The notes under the pieces are model-generated. The model did not search any database. It saw only the letters and a program-made list of their open reading frames with translations, and was not told the DNA's origin. From an uncultured Kiritimatiellota bacterium (GTDB lineage: Bacteria > Verrucomicrobiota > Kiritimatiellia > RFP12 > UBA1067): 64,000 bases of DNA. The number at the start of each line of letters is the position of its first letter. The first letter of the stretch is position 1. The position numbers and the translations under genes are program-made. Shown here piece by piece: positions 33,922-41,997 of the stretch. The DNA is taken from contig CAKULV010000005.1 of NCBI GenBank assembly GCA_934667425.1, positions 1-64,000 of the forward strand. The letters run 5' to 3'.

Positions 33922-35370
33922 TTACTTCCATTGTGCGCCATCCGCCGGACACGTCAGACGCAATCCGATCAGGTATGTAGAGTCGGTGTCCTTCCAGTAA
34001 GTATCCCCACGCTTGGCCGAACGCGACAACTTCGCACTTCCAAGAAAGCTCGCCATGCCACGAGTGGCGCGTGCGTCGGCGCCGGCCGCCGCATTCGCTC
34101 CCATGGCCCCGGTCGAGCCGCCGTCCGGATCGATGAGCGGTTCGGCGGCTCCGTTGACGTTGATGTCCGCCACCGCCCAGTCAAGGCAGTGCTCGTAGAC
34201 GTTGCCGTACAGATCGTAGAGGCCCCAGGCGTTCGGGTTCTTCATCCCGACAGGGTGCGGTTGTTTAACTCCGTCGACGATACTGTTGTCACTTGACCAT
34301 CCGAGTTCAAGGGCGTAGTATTTGACGTCACTTTCGGTCGTCGGCGAGCGGCCGCTGTAAAGAACCGACGTGCCGTTTGCGCGACAGGCAAATTCCCACT
34401 GCGCCTCGGTCGGTATGTCGAAATCAACGCCGAAGCGCTCACGCATCCTGCCGCAGAAGCTGTTCGGCGCGACGAGGTGCCTGTAGGAGTTTGTCGGCCA
34501 GTTCACGCATTCACCGTTCGCCCCCTGCTCCGTACGTCCGCCGCGCACCGTCGCATATGAGACCCTTTCGACAGGGCACTGTGCGGCGTTCTCGACCGCC
34601 GCGTACTTGCTCGGGTTGGCCCCGCAGATCCGCTCGTACTGCGACTGCGTGACGGGATAGACGCCGATGAAGTAGTCTTCCGTAAGCTTCACGCGATACT
34701 GGTTCTCGAGCATGCCCGATGTCGCGCGCCCAGGCTCCCCTTCTGGCGAGCCAATCGTCCACTCGACGCCTTTCGCAGGCACCTTGCGCATCACGAGCTT
34801 CGCCGTCTTGTAGGCGACGTCGTTCGTCATCGCCGTCCAGATCAGGACATCCGAGAGCGGAGTCTCGTAGGCCTTGCCGTTGCGGTCCCTGAACGCGCCG
34901 TAGTCCGTCAGGTACTCGCCCATCTTCCCGTTGTAGAAGTCGGCCCGCGTCACGTCGAGGCACGTCCCCGCGTCCAAATCGAACACCTTGTAGATGACCT
35001 CCGTTGTGCTCGCGGCCGACGGCACCGGCTCCAGCTCGACCTTGAACCGAGCCAGAGAGTCGCGGTCGGATCCAAACGCACGAACAGGATCGATGATGAA
35101 ACTGCCTGTAGCGTTCGTCACGCCATAGACATCGCCTTTGAGCGAACTGCCAAGCGCGGGCATGGCCAATTCCGTCTCGCCGTTGTAGCAACGGACGTGC
35201 AGATCCATCGGCTCGGCGACAGATGCGCCGGAGAGTGTGTAGGATACCTGGACATTCCGTGACCAAGGCCACAACTGGCGCACCGTGACGCTCGTTATGT
35301 CTACGGCAATTGCCAAGCCCGTCGAGCAGATCGCCATACTCAACGACAACCACATTTTCACGATATTCAT
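33922..35370 (-). CDS. secreted FGE-fold (SUMF1-like) protein, copy A of a tandem pair
   Basis: 482 residues with a strong GGAGGAAAGGA before the ATG. Signal peptide (MNIVKMWLSLSMAICSTGLAIA), an N-terminal Fn3-like domain (VTVRQLWPWSRNVQVSYTLSG), a linker and an FGE-fold domain whose sequence is identical to copy B over most of its length; only the tail (TGAMGANAAAGADARATRG, SFLGSAKLSRSAKRG) differs. The active-site Cys pair of true FGE enzymes is missing. Follows the 215-residue secreted protein by 14 bases and precedes copy B by 23, all in the operon from promoter (b). Confidence 0.8.
   Translation of the reverse strand: MNIVKMWLSLSMAICSTGLAIAVDITSVTVRQLWPWSRNVQVSYTLSGASVAEPMDLHVRCYNGETELAMPALGSSLKGDVYGVTNATGSFIIDPVRAFGSDRDSLARFKVELEPVPSAASTTEVIYKVFDLDAGTCLDVTRADFYNGKMGEYLTDYGAFRDRNGKAYETPLSDVLIWTAMTNDVAYKTAKLVMRKVPAKGVEWTIGSPEGEPGRATSGMLENQYRVKLTEDYFIGVYPVTQSQYERICGANPSKYAAVENAAQCPVERVSYATVRGGRTEQGANGECVNWPTNSYRHLVAPNSFCGRMRERFGVDFDIPTEAQWEFACRANGTSVLYSGRSPTTESDVKYYALELGWSSDNSIVDGVKQPHPVGMKNPNAWGLYDLYGNVYEHCLDWAVADINVNGAAEPLIDPDGGSTGAMGANAAAGADARATRGMASFLGSAKLSRSAKRGDTYWKDTDSTYLIGLRLTCPADGAQWK
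34152..35040. repeat. 889-bp near-perfect direct repeat, copy 2
   Basis: Partner of 32695-33583; see that entry. The two copies sit in the same orientation within adjacent genes, so recombination between them could delete or amplify one gene. Confidence 0.9.
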
Positions 35371-35384
35371 TCCTTTCCTCCTCC

Positions 35385-36032
35385 TTATCGAGCCACTATA
35401 ACGAAACCCATGAAGCCACCGAACAACGTTGCCATGTAATTCTCTTCCTCATCAAAACGCAACTGGGCGACAGCCGTCTGGTCCAACTTCAGGGCCAACA
35501 CGTACCACCCTTGTGCGCCATGAAGCCCCGTTTCGACATCAGCGTCTCCGATCCGCAGGCTCATGCCGCCAAACGGGACCGGCAACACGGCCTTTCCCTC
35601 AACACGCCCCCACCGACGTCCACTGCCTGGCAGAAGGCATCTCGAATCCGCAGCATTCCCATTGACGGCACCGACAATGCGCCCGACAGTCGCAGTCTGA
35701 ACCGTTCCATCGTCAAACGTGAGCGTCAGCCGATAGACGTTCTCTTCTCGCTCGGCAGACGGCGTGGGCAGATCGTCAAGCGTAACCTGTTCGGCCTCTG
35801 TCTGAACCCGACGCTCGTAACCGGCGCCGACAATCGCCACCTCGGCCGATTTTGCGCCGTCCGGGTAGACGACGGGAAGAGTCATCGATGGCCCAAACAT
35901 CGTCCGCCAGAAGGAACTTTCGTCTGGACGCATGAAGACAAAGGTCTCTTCGCTCACCATCCCTGCGGAAAACGCAGGAAATATCGACAGGGCCACGCCT
36001 GCAACCACCAAAACGCCTGCAATTCTGTTCAT
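35385..36032 (-). CDS. secreted hypothetical protein in the FGE-fold operon
   Basis: 215 residues. Signal peptide MNRIAGVLVVAGVALSIFPAFSAG; the remainder is all-beta in appearance (AEVAIVGAGYERRVQ, YRLTLTFDDGTVQTATVGRI, GWYVLALKLDQTAVAQLRFDEE) and ends with a hydrophobic GGFMGFVIVAR. The VYPDG-type start and strand pattern resemble the Fn3-like N-terminal modules of the neighbouring FGE-fold proteins, so it may be a partner or a free-standing version. Function unknown. Lies 35 bases downstream of the GH71/99-like gene. Confidence 0.65.
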   Translation of the reverse strand: MNRIAGVLVVAGVALSIFPAFSAGMVSEETFVFMRPDESSFWRTMFGPSMTLPVVYPDGAKSAEVAIVGAGYERRVQTEAEQVTLDDLPTPSAEREENVYRLTLTFDDGTVQTATVGRIVGAVNGNAADSRCLLPGSGRRWGRVEGKAVLPVPFGGMSLRIGDADVETGLHGAQGWYVLALKLDQTAVAQLRFDEEENYMATLFGGFMGFVIVAR

Positions 36033-36067
36033 GCTCTCTCTCCTTTCATTGGTTTCTGCTTCTTAGA

Positions 36068-38977
36068 TTATTCATACGAAACGCGCACGTTCCGCAAATC
36101 CCCTCGGAAAAGACCGCCCGACTTGCGACCTCCGAACCATGCCGCCGTGCCTACGCGACCGGGGCAGACACACGGACGGCATCCGTTGCTTTCGCCATTG
36201 AGTACGAGTTCCACGGTGTCAACACGCCAAATGAGTTCAACGCGATTCCATTCTCCGCCACGCACACGCCCTTTCGCGACGACAGGCGTATCGTCATTGT
36301 AGGTGCCGCACAATGTCCCTTTCAAGAGACCATTCTCTGTCTTTATGAAACCAACTGGACCATAGATGTTGGACGTGCCTGTCGCAAAAATGACCTGGGA
36401 TGCGTTCGCATCTTCGGGCCTGAACTCGAACGTCAGGCGGTAGGCGGCATAGCGTGGAACAACTCCCCACGGCATGGCGAAATACTGGCCGTCGCGGCTG
36501 AAGCGCAGGATGTCCGTGCCGGCTTCAGTACGATGCTCCGGCGCGAGCGACCACGGCTGCCGATAGAACTCAGGATGTCCGTGGTAGAACGACGATCCGC
36601 CACGATTGCGGCGAACGGCGACGAACGGGATCGTCCCCAGCACCCCATCATAGAGCAAGGAACTCCCCGCTTTGGCGATGACGCCGTTGCGCATGGAGAA
36701 ATCCCAAGCGAGGTCTGGCAGTTGACGCATCCCCAGCGAAATTTCGACCGCCGACTTTTTCATTGCGGAATAGACACGACATAGCCGTTCCGCACCGCGT
36801 TCTCCCAAGACGACTGGCCCTGAGCGGAACATTTTGCCCGACTTGGTGACGAGATACGCCGAGACGACCGACACAGGCAGGTCGGTGCGAACAAGCGCGT
36901 CCGCCGAGACCGTGTTCGTTCCCGCCGCAGGACCGTATTCGTTGAATCCGTAGAACCGCGCGACGGCAAAAGTAAAGTTGCTTGGCCCCGCCGCCGCCCA
37001 TCCATCGTCCCGAACGACATCACCGAGGCGCACAGTCAGATTGGTGATCGTAGGCCACTCGAGCGAAAGGACGGCATTGGGCGTCTCCTTGCGAGACAGG
37101 CGCAGATACGTGTCAGGCGTATAGTGGGCTTCATCATGAACCGTGGCCGACAATCCGTGCACCGTCTTGTCGGCGATACGCCATGTCGCATTAGTCACAT
37201 AATTTACCGCCAGGCGAGGAAACACCCCGCGCGCATGCAGATCCCTTGTCCATCCACGAAGGAAGGTAGTAATGGAGAAAACGTCCTCCGTCTCCGTCGA
37301 GCGAAAATCGTCGAATTCGGCGCCCTTCGAATAGACGTGCTGTCCGTTGACATCCAGCTCAACGCGATCGATCTCTTCGGCGCTCTCGGCGGAGATGTGC
37401 GCAGAAAAGACGCCTCGGTCAGCCGTCTCGCGGATGGCAAGCGTACACGTCGCCCCGGACGCCAAATCTCGGAGCGGCATCGTCATCCACTTATGATCCC
37501 ACGAGGCGATCGGGCGAAGATCGAACGGCGTGAAGCCTCGGTACGTCCGGGCGACGCCGTCTTTCATGACCGTCAGCTCCGGCACGAGAGTCGCATAAGC
37601 ACACCAGTCTTCACTGGCGGCACGGAATCGCCGTTCGTCCATCTTCGAGAGGTCGAGCCCGTCCGCCATGTAGGAGCGAACGACCGTTCCATCGATGCCC
37701 TTCAAGTCCAGCCGCACAGATACCGCTCCAGTTGCCCCGTCCTCTGGCACGGACAGGATCTCAAAGACAGCCAACTCGCCCGGAGTCAACGTCTTGCGGT
37801 AGGAGAGAATCAGATTGGGGATCGCCGTGTCATCCCCCTCCAAAGGAAGGTTCGGTTCGCAACGAGCCTCGGAGATGAGCGAACGCAGGATGCGCTTGAC
37901 GGCAAAGGAGTTCAGTATCGTCGGCTTCAAAAGAGTGTTTTCGTTGTATTCGTCCCATTCAAAATAGTTGATGAAGTCCGGATTCAGCTCAAGTGCGGCA
38001 AGAGTCGAATCGCGGAGCGTCCGAGTGCCGTCCTGTCCGCAATTGAGCCCGAACGAATAGGGATTGCCATGCCCGAGTCCAGCCGAACACCCAAGGATCT
38101 TGCCCGAGTTTGCGAACTCTGGTTCGGACAAGACCTCACGCAAACGTGCATAGATCACTTCGCGCAGATAGGCGATGTCAAGGACCTTCTCGCCATCAAC
38201 CGGCCAGACGAGGCCATGATATTCGCCGAAGTATACGCCATCGGCCGCACGCAAGTAGTTGCGGATGATCGTGCGCATCTCCTCGGCATCGGCCTCGGTG
38301 TATTCTCCGCGATGCCACTTGGACTGATTCGCCCACCCGCACAGGCGGGAAAGGTCGGTCACGTATAGAAAGTCGCCGATCTCGGCGCGAAGTTCCTTCA
38401 GCCGCTTCGCCATGGCCTCCGGCTCGAAGAAGCGATCTTCCCACCATGAGACGAACACCGGCTTCCCGTTGACGTACCAGCCGTGCGGATTCTTGAGAAC
38501 CTTCGGCACGGTCGCCATGGCGCGGCGGTAGTCCCTGTCCGCAGGATTCAGCTTACGGAGCTGAAGGCTCGGGACGTACATGGCCGGCAGGCCACCCATT
38601 GCCTTCGCCTCGTCGATGCGGTCAACGAGCGCAGGACGATCCGCATTGAAGATTGCGCCGTCAAGCTTGTAGCTCTTCATTTCGGAGAGCGTCGTCATCA
38701 TGCTCTTCGTCGTTACGCGATAGTAGATGTTCGGCGGGAAACCCGCCTCTCGGTCAACGAGAAGCAGCGCATCCGTCCAACGCCCCGCCCATCCCGTCCA
38801 CATGTTGCCGTTCGCATAAGTCGTCGCCAGGGGGATCTCGGAGAAGAATTTCGTCTTGCGCCCCACCCGCCGTTGCGCCGGTTCGACACCGGTCACCTGG
38901 CCAATCTGTGCCAGCACACACACGAGGCACATCAGGAAACCTGCCTTTATCCCATATCCATTGTGTTTTTCCGCCAT
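36068..38977 (-). CDS. large secreted GH71/GH99-like protein
   Basis: 969 residues from ATG at 38977, chosen because GGAGGGAG lies 6 bases upstream; an earlier ATG at 39019 falls inside the -10 box. Signal peptide (GIKAGFLMCLVCVLAQIGQVTG). A TIM-barrel-like domain (about 40-370) has DGAIFNADRPALVDRIDEAK, GKPVFVSWWEDRFFEPEAM, ADGVYFGEYHG and DFINYFEWDEYNENTLLKPT, a pattern like GH71/GH99 endo-acting enzymes; the assignment is by style, not by a firm signature. Ig-like and concanavalin/LamG-like domains follow (last about 180 residues, FRFSRDGQYFAM to KTENGLLKGTL). First gene of the operon from promoter (b). Confidence 0.6.
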   Translation of the reverse strand: MAEKHNGYGIKAGFLMCLVCVLAQIGQVTGVEPAQRRVGRKTKFFSEIPLATTYANGNMWTGWAGRWTDALLLVDREAGFPPNIYYRVTTKSMMTTLSEMKSYKLDGAIFNADRPALVDRIDEAKAMGGLPAMYVPSLQLRKLNPADRDYRRAMATVPKVLKNPHGWYVNGKPVFVSWWEDRFFEPEAMAKRLKELRAEIGDFLYVTDLSRLCGWANQSKWHRGEYTEADAEEMRTIIRNYLRAADGVYFGEYHGLVWPVDGEKVLDIAYLREVIYARLREVLSEPEFANSGKILGCSAGLGHGNPYSFGLNCGQDGTRTLRDSTLAALELNPDFINYFEWDEYNENTLLKPTILNSFAVKRILRSLISEARCEPNLPLEGDDTAIPNLILSYRKTLTPGELAVFEILSVPEDGATGAVSVRLDLKGIDGTVVRSYMADGLDLSKMDERRFRAASEDWCAYATLVPELTVMKDGVARTYRGFTPFDLRPIASWDHKWMTMPLRDLASGATCTLAIRETADRGVFSAHISAESAEEIDRVELDVNGQHVYSKGAEFDDFRSTETEDVFSITTFLRGWTRDLHARGVFPRLAVNYVTNATWRIADKTVHGLSATVHDEAHYTPDTYLRLSRKETPNAVLSLEWPTITNLTVRLGDVVRDDGWAAAGPSNFTFAVARFYGFNEYGPAAGTNTVSADALVRTDLPVSVVSAYLVTKSGKMFRSGPVVLGERGAERLCRVYSAMKKSAVEISLGMRQLPDLAWDFSMRNGVIAKAGSSLLYDGVLGTIPFVAVRRNRGGSSFYHGHPEFYRQPWSLAPEHRTEAGTDILRFSRDGQYFAMPWGVVPRYAAYRLTFEFRPEDANASQVIFATGTSNIYGPVGFIKTENGLLKGTLCGTYNDDTPVVAKGRVRGGEWNRVELIWRVDTVELVLNGESNGCRPCVCPGRVGTAAWFGGRKSGGLFRGDLRNVRVSYE

Positions 38978-39011
38978 CACGCACTCCCTCCACGTTACTA
39001 TGGTCAGTAAC

Positions 39012-39064
39012 GGCGGCAATTATATCTGTTTTTTTTTTCTGCCTGCAATTCCCTCACATGAGGG
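39012..39064 (-). promoter_or_regulatory. operator-type promoter (b) of the GH71/99-FGE-FAD operon
   Basis: On the minus strand: CCCTCA-N2-TGAGGG (39064-39051), 2 bases, TTGCAG (39048-39043), an 18-base spacer with ten consecutive A, TATAAT (39024-39019). About 88 bases from operator to start codon are nearly identical to promoter (a), the main difference being two extra bases beside the A tract. Positions 39065-39221 beyond the operator hold no gene that I recognise. Confidence 0.8.
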
Positions 39065-39221
39065 ATGGGTGGATGGAAGCGATCCTGATCAGGCAAAGCC
39101 CATGCGAGGCATACGTCACGGTGCCTTTGCCGCATCCTGCGGCTGCCATCCAGAAGGACGAATCGCGTCTGAAAACAGTGAAGGCCCGGCCACACGCGCG
39201 CAAGCCGCCACCAGCAGATGC

Positions 39222-41975
39222 CTACCGTTCATCATGGCCTACATCACGCGAACCCTGCTTTAGCCTCTCGATCTCTCTCGCCATCTTTATCCGATGTTCC
39301 TCCATCGCCGTCGGATCGGTGGAATAGTCGTCAAGTCGCCTCGTTACCGATTCCGGCACTTTCAGCAGACGGTTTGAAGGGTCGAGCCGCTTCAGCATGG
39401 CAAAATACTCGTAGTCTTCGATTCCCTCGCGCAGGAGCTCAAGCCTGTAGGACGAATTCGGCCCATCCAGAACGGTTTCGGACTGACGTGCATCGGCACA
39501 CGCGACCGGCGGATAGATGAACCGTCCCTCCCCATTGCCCCATACGTGTGCCCGGCTGAGCGGTTTCGCCCGCTTTCCCCAACCGGCAGGGTCGAGATAG
39601 GGGTTCTGGGGACGCTGCGGATCAGCGTAACCAGACCGTCCCGTCCACCAGTTGACCATCCAATATAGAAGCCCGGTAACGTTTTCATCCCAACTCTGCC
39701 AAGACCACACGCGCAAGTCAACCCCGGGATGGTCTATGTGCATTCCGGCCCACGTGCCGGGCGGCGAACAGCAGATGTACCACCAAATGTCATCGCCTCG
39801 CGTACGGCATTTCGGCAAATCTTCCGTATGAAGGTGGTACGGTACGGGACACCAGATGTTTATGCCGGATATCGCAAGGTTCGGACCGTCCGTAGGTGTC
39901 ATCAGGCGGCGAAGCTTCGGCGCGTATCGCTCTACGAGCGAGTTCTGCCACCGCACATATTCGAAGTGCTGGCTTGTCGGCTCATCGAACGTCTGCACCC
40001 ACACGCCATCTATCCATCCCTTCTCCTCAAGATGCCTCTGCACCTCGGTGAGGTACATTCCCATGAGCCTTTCGTATTGCGGATTGCCGCGTTTCACGCC
40101 GGCGATGACGGGTTCGTGGAGATTGTCATGGTCGCTGTAGCCGATGCCTTCGATGCGGAACCGGAAGTTGTTGAGCTTCAGCCCATCGTAAAACTCGGTC
40201 ATGTCGCGGTCGAACTCCGTCCAGTCAATCTCAAGCTTCACGCCGTCCGGGTCATTCTGGTTCGTCCATTTGAGCGTTGGCTTCGCAAGCGTGATCGGAT
40301 GCGTCGCGATGTGGCTATCCGCCAGGAACTTGAGATATTTCCGCAGGAGCGTCCGCCTGTCAGCCTCGGATTTTGCCTTGTGGTAGTTGGCGACAACGCC
40401 CATGTTCAGTCCGAACGTTGTTGCCAGCGACAGCCGTTCAGGGAAGCAGAACCCGAACACCTCAACGGCAAACGGAACGTCAAGCGTCTTCTGTCCATCG
40501 ATTCCAACATAGCGCACTTCGAGCGTACCATTGTATATGCCCTTCTTCGCATCCTTCGGCGGCTTGACGCGAAGGAAGAACGGCTGAGACTCGCCCCCCT
40601 TCACGGCCAGTCGATCCGAGTCCTGCGGCATGAGAGCGTCCGGCCACCATCCGCTTACACCGCGCTGATCCGTCGTAAGCGTCACGCGATGGTAGCGCTC
40701 CCGCAGAATCTGCATCGTCGTGCCCGGAAGTTCGAATTTCTTCACCGAAACGCGTATGTCGAAGATGTCTTCCGTAGGGGTGAACACGAGCTGCGCCGAT
40801 TCGGCCTCGTTTGCGGATGTCTGGAACAGGATGCGTCCAGCCGAAGCGACCGGCACGGCAGCATCGCGCATCACCTTCCTTCCAGACGATGCAGCCCATA
40901 CCTTTAGCGAGTGCGACGATGCCGGAAGCTGTGCTCCAAACGTCTCCGTGAGGTAGTCTCGCGCCGAATCTTCGAGGAAAAGCCTGCCGCTCGCCTTCTC
41001 GTACACCCTGGTCGCACCCGCAAGCCGCACCGGGGCGCCATCGAACATTGCCTCGAGCGCTATCTGGCGGAACTGCACCCGTGACTTCCCGTCAGCGCCA
41101 ATCATCCTGATGCGCATCGTAAGTTCCCTGCACGGGAACAGTTCAGGGGGGAGCGTAAACTCGTGATCCCGCGCATCGGTCATCGCGCCGACCTGCACCC
41201 AAGACTTGCCTCCGTCGTTGGAGAACTCCACTATCTTCACAGGCCCCACAAGTTCAGTTGGGGCGACAACCACCGAGGCGGAAAGCCAACTGCGGTTGCC
41301 GAGCGTAAAGCGGTAGACGTATTCGCACGTTCCCGTGGCGTCAAGCTTGTATCCCGTCCTCGCACCCATCGTGGCGTACAGGAATGGACGTTGGCAGGAG
41401 CTTAGAGGATTCTTGAGGTCGTTGTTGAAAGTGTAGCGGTTTCCGATGGCCATTTCACCGGCCCCAAGCTCAAGCCCCGCCTCCCTACGCCATTCGGGAC
41501 GCAGTTCAACCAGACGAGGGTTCGCGAACGCCGTCCGCCCTTGGGAATTGTACTCCTGGATCCGATAGGCATCCACTATTGCGTTCGTCCCGTCAAACGT
41601 GCGGAAGCACGTCTTGAACTGGTGCCATCCCCTGCGCAGATATGACGACCGCAGTTCGCGGTGAAACGCATTGTCGAATATCACCTCGGATCCACACGAT
41701 TCACGGTTTACGTCCACCGCAACGCCATACCACGTTCCCGGACTGTACTCCACACGCGGACAAGACCATGTGAGATAGCCTTTGGCCTTGCTTTTCGGGT
41801 CTCCGTAGACGACATACGCATCCGCGCCATCCGGGCCTGCGCCCTTTTCCAGCTTGCATTTACTGGGATTGCTCGGCACAAGGACGAGCGGGCTATCTGC
41901 CTTGAGAGCCTCCGCCCCATTGCCGTATGCCTCCGCAAGAAGGCCTGTAATCAAAATCAATGCGATCTTCTTCAT
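39222..41975 (-). CDS. secreted GH123-like (DUF4091) protein
   Basis: 917 residues, signal peptide MKKIALILITGLLAEAYGNG. Two N-terminal beta-sandwich domains (about 30-330), a linker domain (RILFQTSANEAESAQLVFTP ... PFAVEVFGF) and a TIM-barrel domain from about 520 with GVWVQTFDEPTSQHFEYVR, where the Asp-Glu pair matches the substrate-assisted catalytic site of GH123/DUF4091 beta-N-acetylgalactosaminidases. LREGIEDYEYFAMLKRL near the C-terminus is also typical of DUF4091. Starts 22 bases after the beta-strand protein upstream, sharing promoter (c). Confidence 0.78.
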   Translation of the reverse strand: MKKIALILITGLLAEAYGNGAEALKADSPLVLVPSNPSKCKLEKGAGPDGADAYVVYGDPKSKAKGYLTWSCPRVEYSPGTWYGVAVDVNRESCGSEVIFDNAFHRELRSSYLRRGWHQFKTCFRTFDGTNAIVDAYRIQEYNSQGRTAFANPRLVELRPEWRREAGLELGAGEMAIGNRYTFNNDLKNPLSSCQRPFLYATMGARTGYKLDATGTCEYVYRFTLGNRSWLSASVVVAPTELVGPVKIVEFSNDGGKSWVQVGAMTDARDHEFTLPPELFPCRELTMRIRMIGADGKSRVQFRQIALEAMFDGAPVRLAGATRVYEKASGRLFLEDSARDYLTETFGAQLPASSHSLKVWAASSGRKVMRDAAVPVASAGRILFQTSANEAESAQLVFTPTEDIFDIRVSVKKFELPGTTMQILRERYHRVTLTTDQRGVSGWWPDALMPQDSDRLAVKGGESQPFFLRVKPPKDAKKGIYNGTLEVRYVGIDGQKTLDVPFAVEVFGFCFPERLSLATTFGLNMGVVANYHKAKSEADRRTLLRKYLKFLADSHIATHPITLAKPTLKWTNQNDPDGVKLEIDWTEFDRDMTEFYDGLKLNNFRFRIEGIGYSDHDNLHEPVIAGVKRGNPQYERLMGMYLTEVQRHLEEKGWIDGVWVQTFDEPTSQHFEYVRWQNSLVERYAPKLRRLMTPTDGPNLAISGINIWCPVPYHLHTEDLPKCRTRGDDIWWYICCSPPGTWAGMHIDHPGVDLRVWSWQSWDENVTGLLYWMVNWWTGRSGYADPQRPQNPYLDPAGWGKRAKPLSRAHVWGNGEGRFIYPPVACADARQSETVLDGPNSSYRLELLREGIEDYEYFAMLKRLDPSNRLLKVPESVTRRLDDYSTDPTAMEEHRIKMAREIERLKQGSRDVGHDER

Positions 41976-41997
41976 TTACCGTATTCCCAAGGGTAAA

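Noticed and set aside
32474..35370. Diversity-generating retroelement target (FGE-fold variable proteins)
   Set aside because: The FGE/C-lectin fold fits, but there is no reverse transcriptase, template repeat or adenine-biased variation in the window; the copies differ by blocks, not by scattered A positions.
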